Origin: M3007 sp038203695
GTDB taxonomy: Bacteria > Bacteroidota > Bacteroidia > Chitinophagales > Saprospiraceae
Assembly: GCA_038203695.1 (NCBI GenBank)
Contig: JBBRDQ010000266.1
Span: forward strand, 1 to 6,058
Direction: 5' to 3'
DNA length: 6,058 nt
Below the pieces are notes generated by a model. It was not told where the DNA came from. It saw only the letters and a program-made list of their open reading frames with translations, and searched no databases. Numbering within the stretch: the first letter of the stretch is position 1; every line of letters starts with the position of its first letter. Below are positions 1-6,058 of the stretch, in pieces. The position numbers and the translations under genes are program-made.

Positions 1-1422
1 ATACAAGTGCTGCGGATGCCGGGCCGTACTACCAGTAGTGCCATCACCGAAATCCCAACTCCAACTCGTCGGCTCATAGTAAGATAGATCATGGAAGGCT
101 ACCGCAAGCGGATCGAGCGTATCCTGCTGGTAGCGCCACCAGGCGATGGGCAGGTTATTCAAGCCCAGCGTATCGCAGGGAGAGCCATCCAAGGGGCCGA
201 GGCGGTAGTTGGGGTGGTTGGGAACACAAAAAGCATTAACCGTTTTGAGTTGTAGCCCCAGTTGCTCGACCTGACAGGCTACCCCTTCTTCATCCGGATA
301 ATGGATAATGTGCAGCCACGGGCAACCGTTGGTAGCGGAGGAGTAGATTTTTCCGTCTGGTGCCAACTGAGATTGGTAAAAACTAAATGCCGTCATACTG
401 GGATGTTCTTGCCGCACGGCTACTACCTTACGCGATGCACGAAGGTCAGTAGCGGATAAGTCATATTGGAAGACCGTATCGACAAAATTTTGATATAAAA
501 AGCGCGAGTTCGGGGAAATGGAAATACCGCCAAAATAAGGGGTAACCCCATCCGGCGGATAAAATATCCGCCGCTGCCTGCTCAATCGGCCTGCACAGCG
601 ATCAAAATCAAATACATCTAACCACGCACCGACAGTGGCCCTTATTCCATTATACGTGGCAAAAGTATTACCATCCGGCGAAAAGCGACTTTGGCCCGAC
701 CCATTAAGCATTAAACTATCGACTTCTTGCGTATCTAAGCGGTGTATTCCAGTCGGATTAATTAGTATCCGATAAAAGCGATTGGAGTGGCGTTCGCGCA
801 CCATCATCCACCAATCTCTGCCATTCGCATGTTTTACAGCAGTTACCTGGCCCCGTACAATCGTATCTTCAATAATCGGCTGCTCCCGGGCCACTACTTT
901 GCCCAATCCGCTGTTCGCGCTGCGTTTTATAACGGCATAGGAAAGATTGCGGTTAATCGTACTAATACCGGGAATGGGAATAAAAGCATCCCCGGCATAA
1001 AGCATCAACAGGCTGTCAGGGTGATCGGGCCAAGGCAAAAAGAGACAGCCCTGGGGACTGTTAGGGGTAGAATAATACTGCAATTCAGTGGAATTTTCAA
1101 TTATTATTTTATCTAAACTATCGCCATTTTGCATGGTGAGAAAGTCCTTATTTTCGATCTTTATGCCATTGCAATAGGCTACTAATTGCCCGCTGGAATC
1201 CGAAAAAGAGGCGTTGGTGTGGTTAAAGTCCATACTACTGACCAAATTTTCTTCTATTTGAAGGCCGCCATTGTTGAATGTTAAAACCGAGAGGCCATAA
1301 AAGTCATTTGGCTCAGGTGTGCCAAAATCATAACCCAGCAGCCAAGTGTTATCATATCGCTGTGCAAGCGACGGGTAAGAAAAAAAAAGTAATAGCAGTA
1401 ATGTATGTAGGAGACTTTTCAT
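1..1422 (-). CDS. Secreted PKD-domain protein with propeller-like N-terminal region (partial, C-terminus outside window)
   Basis: This frame is open for 474 codons from an ATG at 1422-1420 to the window edge, so the C-terminus is missing. I translated it by hand and found no internal stop. Residues 1-20 are a clear signal peptide: K2, a Leu/Phe-rich core, then PSLA before Q21. Residues about 22-430 hold short repeats typical of beta-propeller blades, such as FSPDGNTFA (247-255), ISPNSRFLY (302-310) and LAPDGKIY (353-360). The segment NYRLGPLDGSPCDTLG (405-420) resembles the join between propeller and PKD regions in Saprospiria proteins. Residues about 440-474 begin a PKD domain with SWDFGDG at 455-461. 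Related Bacteroidota proteins are usually exported and often carry a C-terminal type IX secretion signal, but that end is not visible here. The function is unknown; a cell-surface or adhesive role is inference. There is no Shine-Dalgarno site next to the start. The start is supported by the signal peptide directly following it. Confidence 0.9.
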   Translation of the reverse strand, partial: MKSLLHTLLLLLFFSYPSLAQRYDNTWLLGYDFGTPEPNDFYGLSVLTFNNGGLQIEENLVSSMDFNHTNASFSDSSGQLVAYCNGIKIENKDFLTMQNGDSLDKIIIENSTELQYYSTPNSPQGCLFLPWPDHPDSLLMLYAGDAFIPIPGISTINRNLSYAVIKRSANSGLGKVVAREQPIIEDTIVRGQVTAVKHANGRDWWMMVRERHSNRFYRILINPTGIHRLDTQEVDSLMLNGSGQSRFSPDGNTFATYNGIRATVGAWLDVFDFDRCAGRLSRQRRIFYPPDGVTPYFGGISISPNSRFLYQNFVDTVFQYDLSATDLRASRKVVAVRQEHPSMTAFSFYQSQLAPDGKIYSSATNGCPWLHIIHYPDEEGVACQVEQLGLQLKTVNAFCVPNHPNYRLGPLDGSPCDTLGLNNLPIAWWRYQQDTLDPLAVAFHDLSYYEPTSWSWDFGDGTTGSTARHPQHLY

Positions 1423-1511
1423 GGCAAAATAACAATAGCGTCTATGGTTGTGTAAAAAATCCCTCCTGAACTACATCTTTAGTGTGCCCTGTCCATTACA
1501 GTTTTTCATCA

Positions 1512-1560
1512 GTTCCGTAGGAACGGCATTTGTTTAGCGAGCGTACCGTTCCTATGGAAC
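1512..1560. repeat. Nested palindromic (REP-like) intergenic element
   Basis: The left arm GTTCCGTAGGAACGG (1512-1526) and right arm CCGTTCCTATGGAAC (1546-1560) are reverse complements at 14 of 15 positions, separated by 19 bases. Each arm is also close to a palindrome by itself: GTTCC-GTA-GGAAC on the left and CCGTTCC-TAT-GGAACGG on the right, the latter running to 1562. In a plus-strand RNA the one mismatch becomes a G-U pair (1517 with 1555). The element can therefore fold as one long hairpin or as two small ones. This architecture resembles dispersed intergenic repeats such as REP/BIME elements. Membership of a repeat family is inferred, since only one copy is in the window. A role as a transcription barrier or RNA-stabilising structure after the acyltransferase gene is possible, but no T-run follows. 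Confidence 0.65.
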
Positions 1561-1614
1561 GGGCAATATTTTGTTGATTATGACGGTAATTTACACAGTA
1601 AAATGTGTGATAAG

Positions 1615-1630
1615 TGAAAATATATTTTCA
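1615..1630. repeat. Perfect AT-rich 16-base palindrome
   Basis: The sequence TGAAAATATATTTTCA is its own reverse complement with no central loop. It lies 41 bases past the stop codon of the acyltransferase gene in the direction of transcription. It could be an operator for a dimeric regulator or simply chance in AT-rich DNA. Without a loop it is a poor RNA terminator. Confidence 0.35.
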
Positions 1631-1671
1631 ATTTGCCCAATTCTTACACTTATTTAGCGGCTAATTGCCAA

Positions 1672-2691
1672 CTAACCATTTGTTATCCTGCTACTTACCC
1701 ACTCAAATCCTACGCCCGCCAACAGCGCCAACCCCACAAACGGCACCAGAACCGGCAGATTTATGGCTACCTGATGCATTTCCAGCACGCGCAAATACCC
1801 ATCCAGCACCAGCACATGCACCAAATACAGCGAAAAGGAAAAACCGCCAACCCAGCAAAAAAAGCGTTTTAAAAAAGGCAGGAATCGCGTGCTGATCTGG
1901 TAGACAAAAAGGCTGAGCGCCGTATAACCCAGCAAGGCCGGCACATCGTTAAATATTTTACCGGCGTCGCCCATTTTGAAGATCATCAGGATCATAATGC
2001 CGGTAAAACCGACCCCAACTAATAGGAGTATACCGGGATTATTCCAGCGGGTATTTTGCAGCCATGCAGGTGATTGCGCTGTAGCAGGCAACCGACTCGC
2101 CAGCAGCATACCCAGCCCGAATTCCCACAAAAATTGCAGCAAGAAACTGTTCCAGGTGCGCTGGTCGCCTTTGCCGGTGTAGTAAACAATCAGCCACCAT
2201 AACACGGAAAGGGCCAGGCAGGTCAGCAAAAACCGTCGGTCGCCCCAGTGGTTTTTCGCCCAAATCAACAGCGGAAAAACCAGGTAAAACTGCATGATCG
2301 CACTGATAAACCAGAAATGCCCGCCAAAACTTTGAATCCAGGATTCAAAAAACATCTGATACAGTAAAACGCCGGCCAGCCACGCCGCCAGGCGATCCGG
2401 GAATAGATCGAAGGAGATGGCCGCAAGCAGACTGATTGTCAAAGCCAGGGTGTACGGGAGCCACACTTTGGTCAGGCGGCGGCGATAAAAGGCTATGGGT
2501 GATAAGGGTGTCTTGGACAAGGCCAGGCCAAAACCCGATAACAGAAAAAACAAATGCACGCCCGTGCCGCCAAAGATGATGGCTTTTTGCCACAATGGAT
2601 CGAGCGGTACGCGTTGCAGCGCGTGGTAAATTACAATGGTGAAAATGGCGTAGCCTTTCGCAAAGTCAATATATTCAATCTTGCGACTCAT
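1672..2691 (-). CDS. Acyltransferase 3 family membrane protein (OafA/YrhL-like)
   Basis: This 339-residue integral membrane protein is of the usual length for the acyltransferase 3 family, which moves acetyl or other acyl groups from the cytoplasm onto exported sugars or lipids. Diagnostic features are IDFAKG near the N-terminus, a candidate catalytic histidine H23 in IYHAL, the motif GGTGVHLFFLLSGF (41-54), the basic loop YRRRLTKVWLPY (69-80), HFWFISAIMQFYLVFP (125-140) and SLYLVHVLVLD (287-297). Roughly ten hydrophobic segments span the chain, and no extra SGNH domain is fused to it. The ATG overlaps the stop of the upstream glycosyltransferase by four bases, and GAGGAAAG just before it can serve as a ribosome site. 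Context suggests it acylates the polysaccharide built by the three genes before it. The acyl donor and acceptor are unknown. It ends in a single TAG stop at 1674-1672. Confidence 0.93.
   Translation of the reverse strand: MSRKIEYIDFAKGYAIFTIVIYHALQRVPLDPLWQKAIIFGGTGVHLFFLLSGFGLALSKTPLSPIAFYRRRLTKVWLPYTLALTISLLAAISFDLFPDRLAAWLAGVLLYQMFFESWIQSFGGHFWFISAIMQFYLVFPLLIWAKNHWGDRRFLLTCLALSVLWWLIVYYTGKGDQRTWNSFLLQFLWEFGLGMLLASRLPATAQSPAWLQNTRWNNPGILLLVGVGFTGIMILMIFKMGDAGKIFNDVPALLGYTALSLFVYQISTRFLPFLKRFFCWVGGFSFSLYLVHVLVLDGYLRVLEMHQVAINLPVLVPFVGLALLAGVGFEWVSSRITNG
2688..2691 (-). promoter_or_regulatory. ATGA stop/start overlap (translational coupling)
   Basis: The processive-type glycosyltransferase ends GAA AGA TGA and the acyltransferase starts ATG AGT inside the same bases. 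A purine-rich GAGGAAAG immediately precedes the ATG. Such overlaps normally mean that ribosomes finishing the first gene re-initiate on the second, which keeps the two products in step. Confidence 0.85.
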
Positions 2692-3929
2692 CTTTCCTCA
2701 GGCGCAGTAGACTGGCCAATCACTTCATCCACCGAAACATAGCGTTTGTGCTCCGTGTGTTTGAAATGTTTGTTCGGGTTGCGCATTTTAAACAGACCGG
2801 TAAATTGGCGCAGCACAAATTTAGGTACCTGCCACAAAGCCGCCCATATCGGCGGGGGCGCATGGTCCAGGTGCAACGTCCACAAAATATTCAGCGCAAA
2901 AATGCCCAGCGCAATCGCCAATGCCAGTGACCACAGCGGCGCAAAAAACAAGCCCATCACGGCCAGCAATCCGGCAATACCTACCTGGATAAACATCGGC
3001 AGCACCAGCGTGACAAAACCAAAGTACAGTTGATTAAAACCCAATCGCGTAAGCCCGCGCAAGAGCAAGCCGGCAGCATTGGGCAGGTTCTGAAAGTACG
3101 AAAACAACCAGCGACTGCGCTGCGTCTCCACCGCATCGCCGCTTTCTACCTTTTCATCGTAGACAATGGCTTCGCGGGCATACGCAATTTTCACATCGCG
3201 CCGGAGCAGGAAATTTTGCAAAATTTTATCTTCCTGGAGCATTTTTTTTCCCTGCGTCTGGCCCTGCGCAATCGCCGGACTGTGCAGATAAGCCTGGTAC
3301 AAAGCCGTTTCCGTCGCCATACCCGAGCCACTGATTACCGCCGAGCCTCCCAGCAGGTATGGGACATACCGTTCCAGGTAATTTTTATAATGCTCGCCGG
3401 TGCTGTCGAGGGCTGCATACGTGGTGTCCAGATTTTTGGCCGTGCGCTGTCCCTGGATACATTGGTACCCGGCCGCTACATACTGGTTCAGTACTTCCAG
3501 CAACTGCGGATGCGCCAGGTTATCGGCATCAAATACGGCCGTGTAGTCATGCGCCCGCTGGAAACGATCCATGGCATACTGGATACTTTTGGCCTTGAGG
3601 CGCAATGGCGGATCAGGTTGTAATAAAATAAACCGGGGGTCGTCAATCTTGAAATCGACCGGCGGACATTCATCCGCAACCAAATACACCAAGTGGTTGG
3701 CATGCGTCTGCCGCAGCAGCGATGTCACCAAGGGGCCGGCAATAGCCGCGTTTTTATAGGCCGTAATAATACAGGCATAATCGGTGCTTACATTTTCGGG
3801 GACTTGTTTCGAACCTGCCAGTCGCTCTTTGCCAAACAACTGCGCGAGCAACGTAGTCACAAATGGATACACCAGTTGTACGATAAAAAACACCGACACG
3901 ACGGCAAAAATCAGGTAGATGAAATACAA
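2688..3929 (-). CDS. Membrane-anchored family 2 glycosyltransferase, processive (cellulose/hyaluronan synthase-like) type
   Basis: This 413-residue protein has a transmembrane helix at about residues 2-25, a cytoplasmic GT-A catalytic domain at about 50-280, and two or more C-terminal membrane helices at about 301-352. The catalytic signature of the processive GT2 class is complete: D86 in LVADEC, the DxD motif at D134-A-D136 (metal and nucleotide sugar), E233-D234 in LQEDK (general base), and QRSRW at 270-274. The class uses UDP-type sugar donors to extend beta-linked glycans, though not every member is truly processive. The tail has no PilZ domain. The predicted start is TTG at 3929-3927. 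No ATG or GTG precedes it in frame before the upstream in-frame TGA at 3953-3951, and the first helix begins right after it. It follows the previous gene by 14 bases and overlaps the next by four. Donor and product are unknown. Confidence 0.92.
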   Translation of the reverse strand: MYFIYLIFAVVSVFFIVQLVYPFVTTLLAQLFGKERLAGSKQVPENVSTDYACIITAYKNAAIAGPLVTSLLRQTHANHLVYLVADECPPVDFKIDDPRFILLQPDPPLRLKAKSIQYAMDRFQRAHDYTAVFDADNLAHPQLLEVLNQYVAAGYQCIQGQRTAKNLDTTYAALDSTGEHYKNYLERYVPYLLGGSAVISGSGMATETALYQAYLHSPAIAQGQTQGKKMLQEDKILQNFLLRRDVKIAYAREAIVYDEKVESGDAVETQRSRWLFSYFQNLPNAAGLLLRGLTRLGFNQLYFGFVTLVLPMFIQVGIAGLLAVMGLFFAPLWSLALAIALGIFALNILWTLHLDHAPPPIWAALWQVPKFVLRQFTGLFKMRNPNKHFKHTEHKRYVSVDEVIGQSTAPEER

Positions 3930-3943
3930 AATACGGCTCGGTT

Positions 3944-4894
3944 TTACAGTTCAATAGGTGCAGCAGACTTGGACGATGTGGTAAGGGTATTGCGCGCTGC
4001 TTCCCATTCATTGTCCGAATGGCCAAAGTTCCACCGAATTGCTTGCCAAAATGCCCGGCTATTTTCTTTCTCGGACTTGGCTGCGTAAAACAATAGGTGT
4101 TTCGGAATAACGACTACCCCTACAAACAGGTAAAAGACCATCCGCTGCAAAATTCCGAAATTGCGGCGCATAAACCAAATACGGTTGCGCGTCAAATAAT
4201 ACGTCTTAAGCGCGCCCATCTTTTGCACGGTCAGGCTTTCCTTGTGAAAAACCAGGGCTTCGGGTGCCACCCAAATACTAAACCCGACACGTCGAATGCG
4301 TTCACACCAATCCAGTTCTTCGTAATACAGGAAAAAATCTTCGGTCATTGGCCCGACCTGGTCCAGTACCGGGCGCGGCACAAACATCGCTGCACCGTGT
4401 GCGTAAGCCGTTTGGTGTGCCTGGTTATATTGTCCTTCTTGCAATGTACCGTTGCCAATGGTGCGATTGCGACCGGTCCATGGATTTATCGGCGTCATAC
4501 CGGCGTATTGAATAACCGGGATTTGATCGCCATATTCGGGAAAATAACAAATCAAGGGGCTAACGATCCCCAAATCGGGACGTTGGGCGCATATTTCCAA
4601 TAGGGCGGCGATACACCCATTGGTCAATTCAGCGTCGTTATTCACGAAGAACAGAAAATCGCCGCCGGCTTTGCGCAGGGCTAAATTATTGCCTCCTGCA
4701 AACCCCAGGTTGTGCTCGCTTCGGATAAAGACGACTTCCGGATAGTGCGTAGCGAACACCAATTCGGGATTCGCTACGCTTCCGTTGTCTATCACTATTA
4801 TTTCAACCTGCCGGTATTCCTGTCGCCGGATACTGTCCAGCAAAGCACAGGTGGCTGCCGTTTGGTTATAATTAACTGTAATAATCGAGACCAT
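3944..4894 (-). CDS. Family 2 glycosyltransferase, WbbL/rhamnosyltransferase-like
   Basis: This 316-residue protein resembles the COG1216 group, which adds single sugars, often rhamnose, to lipid-linked glycans at the inner membrane face. It opens directly with the first strand of the GT-A fold (MVSIITVNYNQ). Visible motifs are VIDNGS (34-39), HNLGFAGGNN (61-70), the DxD-equivalent NNDAEL (85-90), HGAAMFVPR (166-174), and FFLYYEELDWCERIRRVGF (187-205), followed by H217-K218. The region 252-271 is hydrophobic and may tether it to the membrane. I chose the ATG at 4894-4892 over one 63 bases upstream (4957). The shorter form begins at the conserved fold and shares TAATG with the preceding stop, whereas the longer one adds 21 residues unlike the family that are encoded within the upstream gene. 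The sugar donor is not predictable from sequence alone. Confidence 0.93.
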   Translation of the reverse strand: MVSIITVNYNQTAATCALLDSIRRQEYRQVEIIVIDNGSVANPELVFATHYPEVVFIRSEHNLGFAGGNNLALRKAGGDFLFFVNNDAELTNGCIAALLEICAQRPDLGIVSPLICYFPEYGDQIPVIQYAGMTPINPWTGRNRTIGNGTLQEGQYNQAHQTAYAHGAAMFVPRPVLDQVGPMTEDFFLYYEELDWCERIRRVGFSIWVAPEALVFHKESLTVQKMGALKTYYLTRNRIWFMRRNFGILQRMVFYLFVGVVVIPKHLLFYAAKSEKENSRAFWQAIRWNFGHSDNEWEAARNTLTTSSKSAAPIEL

Positions 4895-4896
4895 TA
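4892..4896 (-). promoter_or_regulatory. TAATG stop/start overlap (translational coupling)
   Basis: The sugar transferase ends GCA GTG TAA and the next gene starts ATG GTC, sharing one A. This junction supports the shorter start for the glycosyltransferase and suggests coupled translation of the first two enzymes. Confidence 0.8.
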
Positions 4897-5979
4897 CACT
4901 GCTTCTTTCTGCACAAAGGCGGTAAATGTTCGTAGAATGATGCCCATATCCGTCCAAAAAGAGTTGTTATTGGCATATTGTACATCCAGCGCGACCCGTT
5001 CTTCGGCGCTCATATCCGCATGACCGCGCTTCGTGACTTGCCACAAACCGGTGATACCTGCGGGGGCCAGAAAACGAGTACTCCACGCATCGCGGGTCAT
5101 TTGTTCGGCTTCATAAAGTGGCAAGGGCCGGTTACCCACCAGCGACATATCGCCCCGCAGCACGTTAAGGAGTTGCGGTAATTCATCGATACTTAGTTTA
5201 CGAATAATCCCGCCAACCCGAGTTACCCGCGGATCATTGGTAAATTTCATAAATGTAGTAGTCGCTCCGTATTGATTCAGGTGTTGCATTTCAAGCAGCC
5301 GAGCATCCGCATCGGCATACATGGAGCGAAATTTCAAAAATTCAAAGGATTGATAGCCTGCACCTATGCGTTTAGAGCGATAAATGACCGGGCCTTTCGA
5401 TTCTATCCTAATGGCCAGCGCGGTAAAGACCAAAAGCGGGGAAAGCAATACAATGCCAAATGAAGCCCCGGCAATATCCATCATGCGTTTGACCGGCGAG
5501 ATGCGCATCAACTGGGGTGCAGCCGGCTTTTTTTGCGCAAAAACGGCTAATTGTGATTTATACTGGTGCAAAAAAGCCAATCTGGCTGTTAAAGCATCCC
5601 ATTGTACCGGCAACGTATAACAATCATCCAAGCCACGCTGCACGAGGATACGCGGACTGATCAGTGCTTCCTCTGTAGCAAGGGCAATGATTGGAATATG
5701 ACAGAGTCGTGCATTGGATCGAACCAATTGCACCAACCGAAATTCGTCTTCTTCGAGCGAATCGAAGTTGAATAAAATGGCATAGGGTAATTCAAAATCA
5801 TTGTCAGCCTGCGCTCTTTCAGTCAACCATTGAAAAGCATACACTGGCTGTAAAATGCTTTCACAGGTGAAATCACTGCCTATGTTTTCAGCAGCGGTAA
5901 AAGGGGGGCTGAGACTGTGCTCAAAGCCCACAAATAGCAATGTTTTAGTCAATAGACTACTATGTACGGATAGACCCAT
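4894..5979 (-). CDS. Polyprenyl-phosphate sugar-1-phosphate transferase with N-terminal degenerate receiver domain
   Basis: This 361-residue fusion probably transfers a sugar phosphate from a UDP-sugar to undecaprenyl phosphate, the first membrane step of glycan assembly. Residues about 160-361 are a complete bacterial sugar transferase domain (PglC and WcaJ C-terminal family). It has a membrane segment at 168-190 with a helix-breaking P181, KFRSM (216-220), FTNDPRVTRVG (246-256), LSIDELPQLLNVLRGD (262-277) with the catalytic D265-E266 pair, VGNRP (281-285) and PAGITGLWQV (306-315). Residues about 12-140 align by eye with a response-regulator receiver but lack its phosphorylation residues: N71 sits where the Asp should be, L123 replaces the Lys before P124, and the N-terminal acidic pair is absent. 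It has none of the four N-terminal helices of full WcaJ. The ATG leaves 12 residues before the first receiver strand. The frame stays open upstream to the window edge, so a longer form cannot be excluded. Confidence 0.93.
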   Translation of the reverse strand: MGLSVHSSLLTKTLLFVGFEHSLSPPFTAAENIGSDFTCESILQPVYAFQWLTERAQADNDFELPYAILFNFDSLEEDEFRLVQLVRSNARLCHIPIIALATEEALISPRILVQRGLDDCYTLPVQWDALTARLAFLHQYKSQLAVFAQKKPAAPQLMRISPVKRMMDIAGASFGIVLLSPLLVFTALAIRIESKGPVIYRSKRIGAGYQSFEFLKFRSMYADADARLLEMQHLNQYGATTTFMKFTNDPRVTRVGGIIRKLSIDELPQLLNVLRGDMSLVGNRPLPLYEAEQMTRDAWSTRFLAPAGITGLWQVTKRGHADMSAEERVALDVQYANNNSFWTDMGIILRTFTAFVQKEAV

Positions 5980-6058
5980 ACTCGTGTGCTTGTTTGTTTT
6001 TCTTTGCAGAAAAAGGTGGAAAAATAAATCTATCAGGCCGTAACTTCCATTATCCGAT
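5980..6058. other. Upstream edge of the glycan gene run; no gene supported
   Basis: These 79 bases precede the sugar transferase start. Read on the minus strand they are T-rich in the middle (6012-6026). I see no Shine-Dalgarno site or clear Bacteroidota promoter. One minus-strand frame reads into a TGA at 6035-6033 and could be the tail of an upstream gene, but eight codons are too few to judge. Confidence 0.3.

Larger units (their letters stand above)
1423..1671. other. Non-coding gap between the glycan genes and the PKD-protein gene
   Basis: This 249-base stretch contains no convincing reading frame. It is AT-rich compared with the flanking genes. It contains the nested palindrome at 1512-1560, the AT-only palindrome at 1615-1630, and a weak stem formed by ACACA (1593-1597) and TGTGT (1604-1608). 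Transcription from the acyltransferase gene must end, or continue, across it, and the promoter for the PKD-protein gene is expected inside it. I found no good match to the Bacteroidota promoter pattern (TTG near -33 with TAnnTTTG near -7) at a sensible distance from the 1422 start, and no stem followed by a T-run that would make a standard intrinsic terminator on the minus strand. Confidence 0.7.

Noticed and set aside
787..1116. A 109-codon plus-strand open frame in the left part of the window
   Set aside because: It is antisense to the continuous PKD-protein frame and shows no recognisable domain.
1462..1467. A strong AGGAGG on the minus strand before the PKD-protein gene
   Set aside because: It lies about 39 bases from the ATG at 1422 and no start codon follows at a usual distance, so it is unlikely to be the ribosome site; Bacteroidota rarely depend on such sites.
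1591..1610. A possible terminator stem at ACACA/TGTGT
   Set aside because: Only five Watson-Crick pairs plus one wobble and one outer pair, AT-rich, and no T-run follows in either direction.
3030..3623. A 197-codon plus-strand open frame opposite the CESA-like glycosyltransferase
   Set aside because: It lies entirely antisense to a gene with all family motifs, its translation shows no recognisable domain, and it has the composition expected from a mirrored coding frame.
4097..4603. A 168-codon plus-strand open frame opposite the WbbL-like glycosyltransferase
   Set aside because: It is fully antisense to a well-supported gene and shows no domain, signal peptide or ribosome site.
4895..4957. 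A longer N-terminus for the WbbL-like glycosyltransferase starting at 4957
   Set aside because: The extra 21 residues lie before the conserved first strand, do not look like the family, and come from DNA already coding for the sugar transferase C-terminus.

Overview
This window looks like a chromosomal piece of a Bacteroidota bacterium, most likely of the Saprospiria (Lewinella/Haliscomenobacter-like). That assignment is inferred from protein style, not from a marker gene. The clues are a secreted protein ending in a PKD domain with the motif SWDFGDG, a sugar transferase carrying the variant VGNRPLPLYEAE that is common in Bacteroidota, and weak or absent Shine-Dalgarno sites. All five supported genes lie on the minus strand, so transcription runs from high to low coordinates.

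Positions 5979 to 1672 hold a compact four-gene run for surface or exported polysaccharide assembly. In transcription order it encodes a sugar-1-phosphate transferase with a degenerate response-regulator domain at its N-terminus (4894-5979), a WbbL-like family 2 glycosyltransferase (3944-4894), a membrane-anchored processive-type family 2 glycosyltransferase (2688-3929) and a membrane acyltransferase of the acyltransferase 3 family (1672-2691). The first and second genes share one base (TAATG), the second and third are 13 bases apart from stop codon to start codon, and the third and fourth overlap by four bases (ATGA). This is strong evidence for one translationally coupled unit. A reasonable model is that the first enzyme charges undecaprenyl phosphate with a first sugar, the two glycosyltransferases extend the glycan on the cytoplasmic side, and the acyltransferase adds an acyl group. 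The polymer, the sugars and the acyl group cannot be read from the sequence.

Positions 1423-1671 are a 249-base non-coding gap. It holds a nested palindromic element (two arms, each itself a palindrome) and an AT-only 16-base palindrome. Positions 1-1422 encode the N-terminal 474 residues of a secreted protein with a signal peptide, a propeller-like region and the start of a PKD domain. The gene runs off the left edge of the window. It is probably a separate transcription unit unrelated to the glycan genes.

Positions 5980-6058 contain no gene I can support. The most unusual item is the pseudo-receiver fused to the sugar transferase. Nothing here amounts to a clearly undescribed system; the window is mainly a conventional polysaccharide gene cluster.
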